DNA of 64,000 nucleotides from Nannochloris sp. 'desiccata' (taxonomy: Eukaryota > Chlorophyta > Trebouxiophyceae > Chlorellales > Chlorellaceae). Where the stretch lies: NCBI GenBank assembly GCA_019044685.2, contig JAGTXX020000009.1, positions 620,001 through 684,000 of the forward strand. The letters run 5' to 3'. A program made the position numbers and the translations under genes. The first letter of the stretch is position 1; every line of letters begins with the position of its first letter. The notes beneath the pieces are model-generated. The model did no database searches. It saw only the letters and a program-made list of their open reading frames with translations, and was not told the origin of the DNA. Positions 20,535 to 31,139 of this stretch are shown here, piece after piece.

Positions 20535-21476
20535 ATGGCAAAGTTGGGAAGATCAACCACTGCCATCCAAGCTATTGAGGGACACGACCTCGCTGGACGC
20601 ACTGCCCTCGTCACAGGAGGAAATAGTGGGATTGGCGTTGAAACAGTGAGGGCTTTAGCATTTGCCGGAGCTCACGTAATCTTGTGTTCACGAAGCGTCG
20701 AGGCCGGAGAAAAAGTCGCTCAGGAGATCCTGGCCGATAAAGATCGACCCGTCAAGGGCACAATCACTGTCCGCCAACTTGATCTCGCCGATTTCGCCAG
20801 CATCAAAACCCTGGGAACATCTCTCGCTCGAGAATTCCCCAAAATGGACATTGTCATTCTCAACGCAGGGATCATGGCATGCCCCCTTTCTCGTACCAAG
20901 CAAGGCTTTGAACAACAAATCGGCGTCAATCACATCGGTCATTTTTATCTCACCAAATTCCTCCTCCCTAGCTTGAAAGCTGCTGGCGCACCGGAGAATC
21001 CCTCTAGACTTGTTGCCGTCTCTTCCCTAGCGCATACCTTTGGCGCCATTGATCTTGAAGACTTGAATTATGAAAAAACCCGCAAGTATGGAGCTTGGAG
21101 CAGCTATGGACAGAGTAAACTGGCGAATATTCTATTCATTAAAGAATTTGCACGCCGTATGGAAGAAGAAAAGGCTAATATTTTGGCCTATACCCTTCAC
21201 CCTGGTAGTATACTGACAAATTTACAACGCCATCAAAGTGTGATGGATGCAATTGCCCGCTTTTTAGCCCCAGTTTTGCGTTTAGTAACTAGAAATGTCG
21301 AGCAAGGTGCTGCTACCAGTATTACTGCTGCCACTGCTAAGGATTTACCGAATGGGTGTTATATGAGTGCTTGTCTGGTTGATACACCGGCAAAAACAGC
21401 GCTGGATATGGATATGGCAAAGCAGTTGTGGGAAAAGACTGAAGAACTCGTGAAAGAGGCAGAAGCGACCTTGTAG
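20535..21476 (+). CDS. Short-chain dehydrogenase/reductase (retinol dehydrogenase-like)
   Basis: NAD(P)-dependent oxidoreductase of the classical SDR superfamily, closest in pattern to retinol-dehydrogenase/WWOX-like and plant TIC32-like members; substrate unknown. I chose the ATG at 20535 because it has an AAAAATGG context and leads straight to the Rossmann fold; with it the protein is 313 residues. Motifs: TGGNSGIGVET (coenzyme loop), LNAGIMACP (NNAG equivalent), catalytic Ser in VAVSSLAHTFG, the YGQSKLAN active-site Tyr/Lys, and HPGSILTNLQRH. An alternative ATG at 20370 would add 55 residues containing a hydrophobic stretch. Confidence 0.88.
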   Translation: MAKLGRSTTAIQAIEGHDLAGRTALVTGGNSGIGVETVRALAFAGAHVILCSRSVEAGEKVAQEILADKDRPVKGTITVRQLDLADFASIKTLGTSLAREFPKMDIVILNAGIMACPLSRTKQGFEQQIGVNHIGHFYLTKFLLPSLKAAGAPENPSRLVAVSSLAHTFGAIDLEDLNYEKTRKYGAWSSYGQSKLANILFIKEFARRMEEEKANILAYTLHPGSILTNLQRHQSVMDAIARFLAPVLRLVTRNVEQGAATSITAATAKDLPNGCYMSACLVDTPAKTALDMDMAKQLWEKTEELVKEAEATL

Positions 21477-21691
21477 AGTATGCATATAATGAAAGGCATT
21501 ATTATCTTTTGTATATTCGTTATTTATTTCTTTGTTTCCTTCATTTCGATGTATGAGATATTAGATTTTAGAACAAACAACTTGCCTCCTAAAATGACTT
21601 GACTTCCTTCTTTACTACAGACATATATATATGCAAATCAATTTAATTTAAACACTGCCTAATAAACACAGATACGTAATGAATTTAAATA

Positions 21692-23069
21692 TTACCAATC
21701 GCTACTAGCGCCAAACCCCTGTCTTTGATTTCGAAGCTGGTCTTCTTCTCTCCTCAAATCAGAGGCGGTGCCGGCGGCAACGGCAGAACCAAATCTCTCA
21801 AAACTTCCAGCGCCTCTTCTAATTTCACTATAACCGGCAGAACCGCCTCGTTCACCACTACTAAGCTTGCTGATGCTGCCACCGGCATTATCTCCTCTAT
21901 ACTGCCGGTTAGGGTCTCTTGAAGGTAGTGCCTTCATAAACGCAGCGGAACTATCCTGCTCCATTCCTCTGCTAGTACGATCAGTGCTGTTAATAGCTCT
22001 ATTACCTATATCTCCTCGTGCTCCTTCCATTGTACCCAACATGTACCGCTGCCTTAACCACGACTCATCACCTTGAAACACCCCGCCAGTTGCAGACCCA
22101 CCTCCACCGCCCATCCCAATGCCGATGCCGATGCTGTTGTCCTGGTTAGTCGTACCCCTAGAAGCACTCTCTTGTAGAATACCTTCTAAACCCTGTGGTC
22201 TCACCCTCTGCCAGACAGGACTTTTGGTATATTCCAACAACTCGGTCTTTGAAGCGATGCTAGACCCAGCAGAGAGCTCACTGACAGCTTTACACAGAAT
22301 ATAGATCCCATGAAGACTGTGGCGTTGATTTACAGCAATGTCTGAAATTTCAACGTCCATGTTGAGTATAGTAGAATGGAGCTGGCCTACTTGATTCCTG
22401 ACTGTTTCCACATCTGCCCCAACATCTGCAAGGTGGGCACGCATCGCAGCAGTGGCAGTAGCAGCTTCATCTTGCTTTCTGGAAACCTCAGCAATGCGAG
22501 CAGCAAGTCGAGTTTTGACGTCTGCAAGTCTGGCTGATAGCGAATCGATACCGGCGGAGAGACCAGTCATACCTTGTCGGAAGGCGCGCTGGGTGACCCA
22601 ACCAAGGTCCCCTAATCGCCACCCACGGCCGACAACGAGGTACAAGGCGCCGGCGGTTGCGGCCACTGCTGTGTAAAAGGCAAGAGTGTTGCGGAAGGAT
22701 GTAGCGCTGTCGGAGTGGACGACAGTGACGGTGTTGCTGGAATTGCGTACTTCACGAGTCAGTTGTTCAACCTAAATGAGGAGGGTACAATGTGGGGTAA
22801 ATTATTTTTGATTTTGCAAGGGCGGAAGCGGGGTTTCAAATAACCAAGCCAGAAAAAACTGTTGGGATGAGGTCTCAAACGTGTATTCCCAGGAATAATG
22901 TACGTACCATCTTGCTCAATTGATCTAGTTCTTTGCTGCTGAGGGTATCTTTGCCTATCGCTGCTCCAGAGGTAGCTGCTCTTTGAGCCCATTCTACTAA
23001 CAAATCTGGTCGAAGGTATGCTGTAGCTCCTGCAGCGCCAAGAGCTGCGCCAACACCACCTCGGCTCAT
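21692..23069 (-). CDS. DUF1664 family protein
   Basis: Green-lineage protein of unknown function. Two exons, 23069..22908 and 22771..21692 (phase 0, GTACG donor, TTTAG acceptor), give 413 residues. The N-terminus MSRGGVGAALGAAGATAYLRP is short and hydrophobic. After the junction comes VEQLTREVRNSSNTVTVVHSD and a membrane-like segment (AFYTAVAATAGALYLVVGRGW), then GDLGWVTQRAFRQGM, which corresponds to the family's DLMYVTKRxM motif. A long coiled coil follows (SLSARLADVKTRLAARIAEV). The last 170 residues are Ser/Gly-rich and not conserved. Probably a plastid or mitochondrial membrane-anchored coiled-coil protein (inference). Confidence 0.85.
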
Positions 23070-23347
23070 GCTGAATTTTTACTGTCTCTTTCAGGGACAG
23101 GGTTTGCTACGATTGTTTGCTAAGGTGCTGCAATTACGTGGGAGATAATTGTTTCAAAGTTGCAAGCAGCCTGTGCAGAACCAAGCGAAGTTAGTTGCTT
23201 TATTTAATTGCATAATTAACAAATAAAAAGGTGCGAGTGATATTTACAGCATCGAAACTCATAAACTGATTTTAATCTACTTTTTGTTCTTCACCACTCC
23301 GACAGCGCACTGCAGCGCCAAGCCTTGAAGCCACTTCAAAAATGCAG

Positions 23348-23878
23348 CTATACAACCTGAGATAGAACTTCAATACTATGTTTCGGAGACACGGGTGCTA
23401 TCAATTGCTGCTGGTTTGGACTAGAAAAATTAGAATTCGGCAGAGGAGACCCGGCCACCGTTGCTTCCAAGAGCACTACTGGTGACGCCGTAATTTGAAC
23501 AACACAAGGAGGCCTCACAGCAGCTCCTTTATCAAACTGCGGATATGCCACCTGGCAACTCTTGTCAGGCATGACTACAACACATGCAAATTCATCAGGA
23601 TTTAGTGTTTTCTTCTTTGCTATTCTTGTTGGCGGCACCACTATGGCCTCCACTTCCCGCCTTCGTGGCGGTTCATCCCAAATGGTTGGTAAACATGGGC
23701 AAAAGATCCGTACCAAGCCGTCACAGCGCCCTTGAAAGTGAGAGATGTAGGCTCCAAAAGCTATTAGAAAAACGCAAGGAACTGCTAGACCTGCAGGGGG
23801 GATTGTGCCAAAAGAGCATGAGCGACGTTGGTGAAAGATACGATTTAAACTTTCAATGAGCCTACCAATAAAAATCAT
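23348..23878 (-). CDS. Hypothetical single-pass membrane protein, 176 aa
   Basis: Not recognised. Single open frame from ATG. A hydrophobic segment at about residues 27-47 (PPAGLAVPCVFLIAFGAYI) could anchor it; a small Cys cluster follows (FCPCLP), then a basic PPRRREVE segment and a Pro/Ser-rich tail. The overlapping frame on the other strand (23584-23859) has no better claim. No introns or family motif support it, so it is a candidate only. Confidence 0.35.
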   Translation of the reverse strand: MIFIGRLIESLNRIFHQRRSCSFGTIPPAGLAVPCVFLIAFGAYISHFQGRCDGLVRIFCPCLPTIWDEPPRRREVEAIVVPPTRIAKKKTLNPDEFACVVVMPDKSCQVAYPQFDKGAAVRPPCVVQITASPVVLLEATVAGSPLPNSNFSSPNQQQLIAPVSPKHSIEVLSQVV

Positions 23879-24833
23879 TTACCGATGATAATATATGTAT
23901 GATGGACACCAACGAAAGATTCGTATGCTGTCGAGTTCCCATTCGCGTGCTCAAGGCCAGATGTCATCTCTCTGAAAGAGTGTATTTGATTTGACTGATA
24001 CTCTATATGCTATGATATAAACCTGAAGAACTTATTACAAATCATTTTATTAACGGTCCACGAGCTTTTAATGGCACAATTGTGCTTATGTCTGTTGCTC
24101 TCCCAGCATTGAATCTGCAAAGATTGGCGTGAACGGGGAGCCTTTTATCGATTCTGCGTTGCATAATGCGCATCTGTATGTGGGATCAGGCAGGTTGGGG
24201 TAAAAGCTTAGCTATGTAGGGACTTACAACGTGAATAGAAACTCGATTTTGAAATTCAGACCCACCAAGCGTTGCGGAGTAAAAGATAATAGATGAGTTA
24301 TATATAAAAGAAATGGCCACTTATGATTGTAGTGTGCCAGTATTCCAGATACGGCACCTATATGTTAAATGTCAGGCCTTCAGAGGTTTGAGAACTGAAA
24401 CTTGGCCAAGCTTGGCTGTTGAAGAGGCCAGTATTCTCATGCCAATTAAGTCCAAATGCGGATTATCGATATGGTAGGAATATTTAACCAATGATCATTC
24501 GGTGGAAAGCCCGAACGCAGCCTTGAAATCCAATCTATGGTGTCAGATGTATTTTGGAATCTGAACTGATCTGAAGCTTAGAGAGGTGCATGCTGCCTTG
24601 ATCTCGGCAGTTTTCAGGTCATTGCAGCACCATCAAGAACACACCATGCTTGATGATGCCATTAGATTGCTAGGGATTCGATTTTGACGTGGTCAGAGAA
24701 CGGCTGTTCAATCAAGGTGCATGGACGCATATGATGGCTGATAAGCGTGCAAAATCCATGAAGTCGCATTTTAAATAATTATAGAAAATACCCAATATAT
24801 GTTTAGAGCTCTAATTTTCTTGCGCTAAACAGC
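23879..24833. other. Intergenic region of about 950 bases
   Basis: The upstream region of MTR4. Neither strand shows a convincing exon, tRNA-like box or repeat. Confidence 0.4.
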
Positions 24834-27800
24834 ATGACTGATAGAATGGACGATGCGCAGCCTTCAAAGCGTCCTAGAATAGAGCATACAACGGCCAGAG
24901 GGCCAACATTAATGAATGTAGTTGAAATAGATGGCAAATCATGTACCCATGAAGTGTCTTGGCCTCCAGGTATGTTTTTTTAAATCCATCCCATCTTCCT
25001 CAGCAGCTCGAGCAGATTTTTTCTCCTTTGTCTGCCAGATTATTTCATACATCGTTATGCCACTTAACTAACAATTATTGTCCCTCTCTTACCTTATTTC
25101 TTATTAAACTCCCTGGCTACAGGTCAAGAAGGCTCCACCATGCCGCCGCCTCCCCGCCCTGGCCCTCCAGCTCGCTCCTACGATTTCAAAATTGATCCAT
25201 TCCAACAAACAGCCATAAATTGTCTCGAGGCAGGCCATTCTGTCCTCGTAGCAGCCCATACCTCAGCTGGAAAGACTGTCGTAGCTGAATATGCCTTTGC
25301 TATGGCGCTTCGAGACAATGCTCGGGTCATTTATACTTCCCCCCTCAAAGCGCTCAGTAACCAAAAGTACCGTGAATTCCAAGACAAATTTGGTGATGTT
25401 GGTCTCATGACTGGGGACGTGGTTATCAATCCCTCAGCGTCCTGTCTTGTAATGACAACTGAGATTCTCCGCTCCATGCTCTACCGGGGAAGTGAAGTAG
25501 TACGGGAAGCTTCTTTAATAGTTTACGATGAAATCCATTATCTACGAGATAAAGAACGTGGTGTGGTTTGGGAAGAGTCTATCGTCTTAGCCCCTCGTTC
25601 TGCACGTTTTGCTTTCCTCTCAGCGACAATCCCCAATGCTCGCGAATTTGCAGATTGGATCTCTTTAACACATACCTCCCCCTGTCATGTAGTATATACT
25701 GATTATAGACCGACACCGTTACAGCATTTTGTATATCCTACGGGGGCTGATGGAATGTTTATGGTCGTCGATGAAAGAAGTACTTTTAAAGAAGATGCAT
25801 TTTCAAAGGCGGTGGCTGCTTTAAATGACGCAGAAGCAGCGGTTGCTTCATCTAAAGGCGGTTCGCGTAGTGATAGGATGAAAGGTGATGCTACAAACGG
25901 AAAGAAAAAGGATGAAAAGAGCGATGTCCGTAAAATTGTTGAAATGGTCGTTCAACGTAACTTCGATCCCGTCATTGTATTTTCTTTTTCCAAAGTAGAT
26001 TGCGATCGTCTCGCTGGAGAAATCTGGGATGTAGATTTGAATACGTCTGAAGAGAAAAAAGTCGTTGAAATGATCTATACCAGCGCAATAGAGGTCTTAT
26101 CAATTGAAGATAGAAAATTAAATGAAGTGACGTCTATATTAGAAAGAGTGAAACGCGGTGTAGGTGTTCACCATTCCGGAATGCTCCCTATTCTCAAAGA
26201 ATTAACTGAATTACTCTTCCAAGAGGGTCTATTGAAAGTGCTCTTCGCTACAGAAACATTTTCAACGGGGTTGAATATGCCTGCCAAAACGGTTGTTTTT
26301 ACCAATGTACGAAAATTCGATGGAGGTACTTTCAGATGGGTTTCTTCAGGGGAGTACATTCAAATGAGTGGGAGAGCTGGTAGACGCGGGTTAGATGATA
26401 AAGGGGTGGTTATATTGATGCTAGACGCGAAATTAGACCCGGCGACTGCAAAAAATATGCTCCGAGGTGCCCCTGATACCCTCTACTCAGAATTTCATTT
26501 AACCTATGCTATGCTGCTGAATATGCTTAAAGTAGAAGATGCATCACCTGAAGAGCTGATGAAAAGGTCCTACCGGCAATTTCAAGCTGAACGGGCTTTG
26601 CCAGGGCTTGAGGTGAAGCTGGCGGCGTTGGAGGCGGAGAAAGAAGCGGTACAGATTGATGAAGAAGAAAGTGTCGAGCAGTACAATTCATTACAAGTGC
26701 AAGAACGAAAATTAAGAGCGGGCTATAGAGATGCTGTGATGACACCAAGGTATGCTGTTCCGTTCTTACAACCAGGTCGATTAGTAAGAATACTGCCACC
26801 TGGCGATAAAGGCATTGATGATGAATTGGGCGCTGGCGCCTGGGGTGCTGTGGTTAATTTCCAACTAGTCAACGCCAAAAATAACAACTCCGATACTCCT
26901 GTACCATTGATTGACTTGGCCGTACCTACGAAATCTTCCTCTTCACAGAAAAAGAAAGGAGGAAAAGAAAAAGATGTTATTGTTGATGTGCTTGCTGCCT
27001 GCATGGCTGCTGGCCCTGGTGGCCGTAGCACGAAAGAACGCCCTATGGCAGTGTCCGCACTACTTCAGGGAAGTGTTCCTGCAGTTATTGGGGTTCCTTT
27101 AGAGGAAATTTCTGCTCTGAGCACCCTTCGAGTCAATCTGCCTAAAGATCTGAGGACCTTGGAAGCGCTGAATCAAGGCGCAAAAGTGCTTGGAGAGGTG
27201 GAAAAACGCTTTCCAAATGCTGGTCCGCCTTTGTTAGACCCTGAACAAGACTTGAAAGTGACTGATGATGGGTTTAAGAAGGTGAAAAAGAGGTTGGAAT
27301 CGGTAGAAAAGATGCTGAAAGAGCACTTGCTGGCAACCAGTTCCACTTTAGCGCCTCGCTTGGAAGCTTTAAAAAAGAAACAAAAGCTAGCAGAAGCAGT
27401 CCGCGCTGCACGGAACGATGTAAAAACAGCAACAGGGTTGATTTTACAAAACGATTTACGGTCCAGAAGACGTGTATTAAAGCGTTTAGGCTTTGTAGAT
27501 TCCGAGGGTCTGGTCACAAAAAAAGGCCGAACAGCTGCAGAAATCTCAACTGGCGACGAGTTAGTCCTTTGTGAGCTTATTTATGGCGGTGTTTTTGGTT
27601 CTTTATCTATTTCGCAACTTACTGCGCTTGTTTCATGCTTTGTATGGCGAGAAAAAAGCGATGTCCGGGGTAAAATACCTCCAGGATTGGAAGCTTGTCA
27701 TGGCGCTTTGCGAGAAGCTGCCCGTCGTGTTGGCCGAGCTGAAATAGAAGCTGGTATTCAAGTAGATTTAGATACGTATGTTGATTCTTTTAAACCTGAT

Positions 27801-28040
27801 TTAATGGAGGTAGTGACTGCCTGGTGTCATGGAGCCCCCTTTGCGTCGATTCAAGCACTGGCGGGGGAAAAAACTTTTGGCGGGTCGTTGGTAAGGGCGA
27901 TACGAAGGCTGGAAGAGTTGCTGAGGCAGTTGGCTGACGCATTGAAAGCGGTGGGAGATATGGAGCTATCTGAGAAGTTTGATGCAGCGATTGGGAAGAT
28001 TAAGAGAGATATTATCTTTGCTGCGTCTCTGTTTTTATAA
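24834..28040 (+). CDS. MTR4: MTR4/HEN2-type Ski2-like RNA helicase
   Basis: DExH RNA helicase that feeds RNA to the nuclear exosome in rRNA maturation and RNA surveillance. Two exons, 24834..24969 and 25123..28040 (phase 1), give 1017 residues, near the usual MTR4 length. Exon 1 encodes MTDRMDDAQPSKRPRIE and a conserved short CTHEVSWPPG segment. Motifs: FQQTAINCLEAGHSVLVAAH, SAGKTVVAEYAFAMAL (Walker A), VYDEIHYLRDKERGVVWEE (DEIH), FLSATIPN, and QMSGRAGRRGLDDKG (motif VI). The MTR4-specific arch with its KOW-like domain (PGRLVRILPPGDKG) and the C-terminal helical bundle are present. The KOW region has Lys- and Asn-rich insertions. TGTAA at 28127. Confidence 0.95.
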
Positions 28041-28260
28041 GGGGAAACCTTGGGTTTTTTTCCTGTTGCTCGAGGCCTGATTTGTTTTATTTTCTATTTG
28101 ATTTCTTTTTTCTTGGTTGATTTTACTGTAAGAGTTTGGAAGTAAAAGGTTGCAAAACTAGCTACATTAAAATAAATTAAGCGTGTTATACATGATTAAA
28201 GAAGCAGGTAGAAAGGAAAATAATATAAGAGTAAGATCTCGGTGTCAGCAAAAAAACACT

Positions 28261-28771
28261 TTATTTCTGAAATGTCTCAGGGTTTTTCTTTCGGCTCATT
28301 TTTAGTGGATCTAAGTAACGCTGAGGATCAGTGATTATAAGGTATGGGTCTGTGGGCTCAGATCTGCAGCATAGATAGAGGGAAATAGTGGTTAAATTCA
28401 GGCGGTGGCAATGATTGCAGAAGCGGCCAGGAAGAAAACATCATTAACTCATTATTTCGGATGCGACACTGATCCAATTGCACATGCAATACTATAGTGC
28501 ATATAATTTACTCACCCAGGCTCTGATTTCATGCATTTTCTAAAATTCCGCCATGCTGGTCTGATCTTTTCAGAGAAATCTAAAGTAAAGAGCGCCTGTG
28601 GTGAATGAAAATTATTCAAATTAATCGTTAGACTCATGCGCATAATTATCATGCCGAAAATGTCAGAATTCTATCCAAAAAGCTACATACCTGCAATAAA
28701 TCTTCTACGCGATCATTGCATCTATGCGGCCTAGGTAGCTTTGCAGGGGGCTGGTCTGGTGCATCAGACAT
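28261..28771 (-). CDS. Small conserved-looking protein, 87 aa, three exons
   Basis: Not recognised. Exons 28771..28691, 28595..28516 and 28363..28261 have canonical signals (GTATG and GTGAGT donors, CACAG and TGCAG acceptors) and consistent phases (0, 2). The 87-residue product starts MSDAPDQPPAKLPRPHRC. The core is helical with paired cysteines at 18 and 48 (RCNDRVEDLL ... RNFRKCMKSEPG), followed by a DPYLIITDPQRYLDP segment and a basic end. The spacing is not a twin CX9C motif. Size, helical core and lack of a signal peptide suggest a small complex subunit, but that is inference. It converges on MTR4. Confidence 0.6.
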
Positions 28772-28935
28772 GTTTTAAAACTGGCAAATAACAAAACGAA
28801 TCAAAGAGGAAGCGAATATGCATTAAAACGCAAAGATGTAACGTGCTAAGCCTGTCCTGTGCTTTGCCACTGCTGCTGCTGCGGTTGTCACAACAGCGAC
28901 GGTCGCCATGACAATACAAAACCTAGAAGATACTA

Positions 28936-30039
28936 TCAAGGAATAATCTTGTGGCGACGGAGAGTCTCAAGCTTTTCAATCATACTCTCACCACTATCTA
29001 CTACCATCCCATGAAATCCTGCTTTTCTCAGCTTCACTGTATTACTAAACCACCCGCTCTCTGGCATGCTGAAAACAAAACCCATAAACTTCCACGTAGC
29101 AAGCTTTTCATAGGGAGTGTCCTACATATAACGAAAAAAAGGGGAGGGGGGGGAATGAAATATTTATTTTATAACGACAATGCAATTATGTAGAAATTGA
29201 GAATTCAGCAGGATTATCAATCCGTTCAAAGAGACTCGGCCTAAATAACTAACAGTGCCCCCCGCCACTGGAGACCGCCATTGAAACATTATTTAACTTA
29301 CATTGAGTCCATGGTTCTCAACCAACCCTTCCCACACATATTTATACTCTCCCATTACCTGGGTCAAATCCCCGACCTTCAATGGGGGCCCTGCCTTCAC
29401 GCCAAACCACTCAGCGAGCCTCGGCCATACTTGATCCCATCTGAAAAAATCTCCGTTATTGATATTGAATGCCCGATTCTCAGCTGCAGGGGTGGTAGAT
29501 ACAAACACCATTGCTTCTGCCAAAACATCAGCGTTACACACTTCCATAGGGGCAGTGTAAGCAGCATTCGTTCCAGGAAATCTCATTTCAAGGCCCAGTT
29601 CTTTACAGAGACACCCGTAAACCGCAATACTGGGTAAGAGACTCATGTAAGAGCCAGTGCTGAAGCCGATGACAGGGCCTGGACGCAGCGCAGACCATGT
29701 CCATGCCGCTTTACTAGTACCAGTAGTAGTAATGCCTTCCGTACCATTGTTCTCCAAAGTACCAGTACGACTTCGCAAGTAATCTTCAAGATCGTAATAA
29801 AAGTTCGGACCAATATGTCTACCGTCATTTTCATTAAAAGGCGTTTTTAAAGGTTCTAGAAACTGTTGACCGTACCATTTGGTACCTTCCATGGTAAATA
29901 CATGTTTAAGTTCTGTATTGGAATCGGAAGCATTGGTTTCTGCTGCTTCAACAACGTTTTTAAGCATCGTCAGATTGAGTCTGCAATCCTCTACTGCTCC
30001 TTGTCCGCTTTCAAAGTAGGCACAGTGAAAAATTCTCAT
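28936..30039 (-). CDS. PRISE-type reductase (progesterone 5-beta-reductase family), N-terminus missing
   Basis: Extended SDR of the PRISE/iridoid-synthase-like family, which reduces enones with NADPH. Two exons, 30039..29302 and 29121..28936 (phase 0), give 307 residues. Family blocks: HVFTMEGTKWYGQQFLEPL (TGxKxY-type), PNFYYDLEDYL with the catalytic Tyr region, WSALRPGPVIGFSTGSYMSL, YGCLCKELGLEMRFPG, AFNINNGDFFRWDQVWP and a matching C-terminus (WKFMGFVF ... HKIIP). Typical members have about 80 further N-terminal residues with the NADPH-binding glycine loop. These are absent: the frame upstream of the ATG is homologous only back to about AEMRIFHCAYFE, and the acetyltransferase stop lies 86 bases upstream of the ATG. 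Confidence 0.7.
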
Positions 30040-30125
30040 CTCAGCCGTACTAGTGGAACCTGTGTTTTGAATAACCTGGTGGAAATTATTAGGCCACCCC
30101 CAGAGAGAACTAGTGCTGTATATTC

Positions 30126-30798
30126 CTAGTAATTATCATCCAATTCTATGCGCATCTTATGAGCATGTCTCCCCACACTATAATAATCCTGCAGACGAGT
30201 AAAATATTGATTATCAAATGAACCAGCTGGACTGCAGTGACTGACAACCACCGTACGGAGTATTTAAAAGAAATGTTAAGTAACGTACTTCAAGTATTTC
30301 TTCTGATTCAAACCTCAAGCTACTATATAAGCCTAATGCAGCTGTATTATCAGCATCCACATGTAAAGTAATGCTACCGACTCTTCTTTCATTCTTTGCT
30401 ATCTCAATAGCGGCTTGTACTAATGCCCTGCCCAGTCCCTGTCTTCTCATTTCTGGGACGACTACCACCTTTGATATGTGACACACAAGACCAGTAGCGG
30501 TGAATATGAGGTATGCCACAACTTTTAAAGAATGTGTCACAGATGAAGAATGTGTCGCATTGGCGGGCAGTGCAGATGATGGCAGTGATGGCAACGTTGT
30601 TGTTACATATAAAGTGAATGTGTTTCGGCGTGTCAGCTCCTTTTCTAGTAATCCGCCCCACGAATCAGTCTTTTTCCACAGTTTCTTTTCCATAGCAAGC
30701 AGCTGTGTGACGATAAGCTCGTCTTCTCTTGTTTGAGCTTTGAGGCGGTGGATTGTGAATCCAGATGGACAGTAAAGAGAGACTCCATCCTGCCGCAT
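30126..30798 (-). CDS. GNAT-family N-acetyltransferase
   Basis: Acetyl-CoA-dependent acetyltransferase; substrate unknown. Two exons, 30798..30289 and 30188..30126 (phase 0, GTACG donor, CTGCAG acceptor), give 190 residues. The first in-frame ATG at 30798 was used; the frame stays open further upstream without an ATG. GNAT motif A is VVVPEMRRQGLGRALVQAAI (R/QxxGxG acetyl-CoA loop). Motif B is NTAALGLYSSLRFESEEILE, and the joined exon 2 supplies DYYSVGRHAHKMRIEL, the usual YYxxxxxAxxMxxxL ending of RimI/NAA-like enzymes, which strongly supports the splice. The PRISE gene begins 86 bases beyond its stop on the same strand. Confidence 0.85.
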
Positions 30799-31139
30799 TG
30801 GCACCAATGTGGCATGTGGAATGCCGCTTAATAATCTTACAAAATGATCAAAATGTGAAAGAGCTGTGAAGTAAGCATAATTTAATGAAAAGAAGACCCG
30901 GGTAAGTTCAAAAATATTTTATTTTTCTGACTCTCCCATTACGCATTGATAAAAGTTTGCACCCATAGGTATTTCTGAGCAATTGAGGGTTAACACGATG
31001 AGCGTGTCCGCCATGATTTATTAACAACATTTCTGTCTTGAGATCGATTAAAAATTCAGGAACTCACCTCGCAAAAAAAGACTCAGAATACTGTCGGAGA
31101 AGGTCAAAACGCTCTCGTTGCATTCTAGAAATCCTCAAA
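30799..31139. other. Divergent promoter region, GNAT / RMD5
   Basis: AT-rich. On the - strand a 31-codon frame begins with an ATG at about 31013, but no splice in matching phase links it to the acetyltransferase. No Rossmann-type exon for the PRISE gene is visible here. Confidence 0.4.

Noticed and set aside
30808..31016. Upstream exon for the acetyltransferase starting MADTLIVL
   Set aside because: The available donor phase does not match the reading frame of the acetyltransferase.
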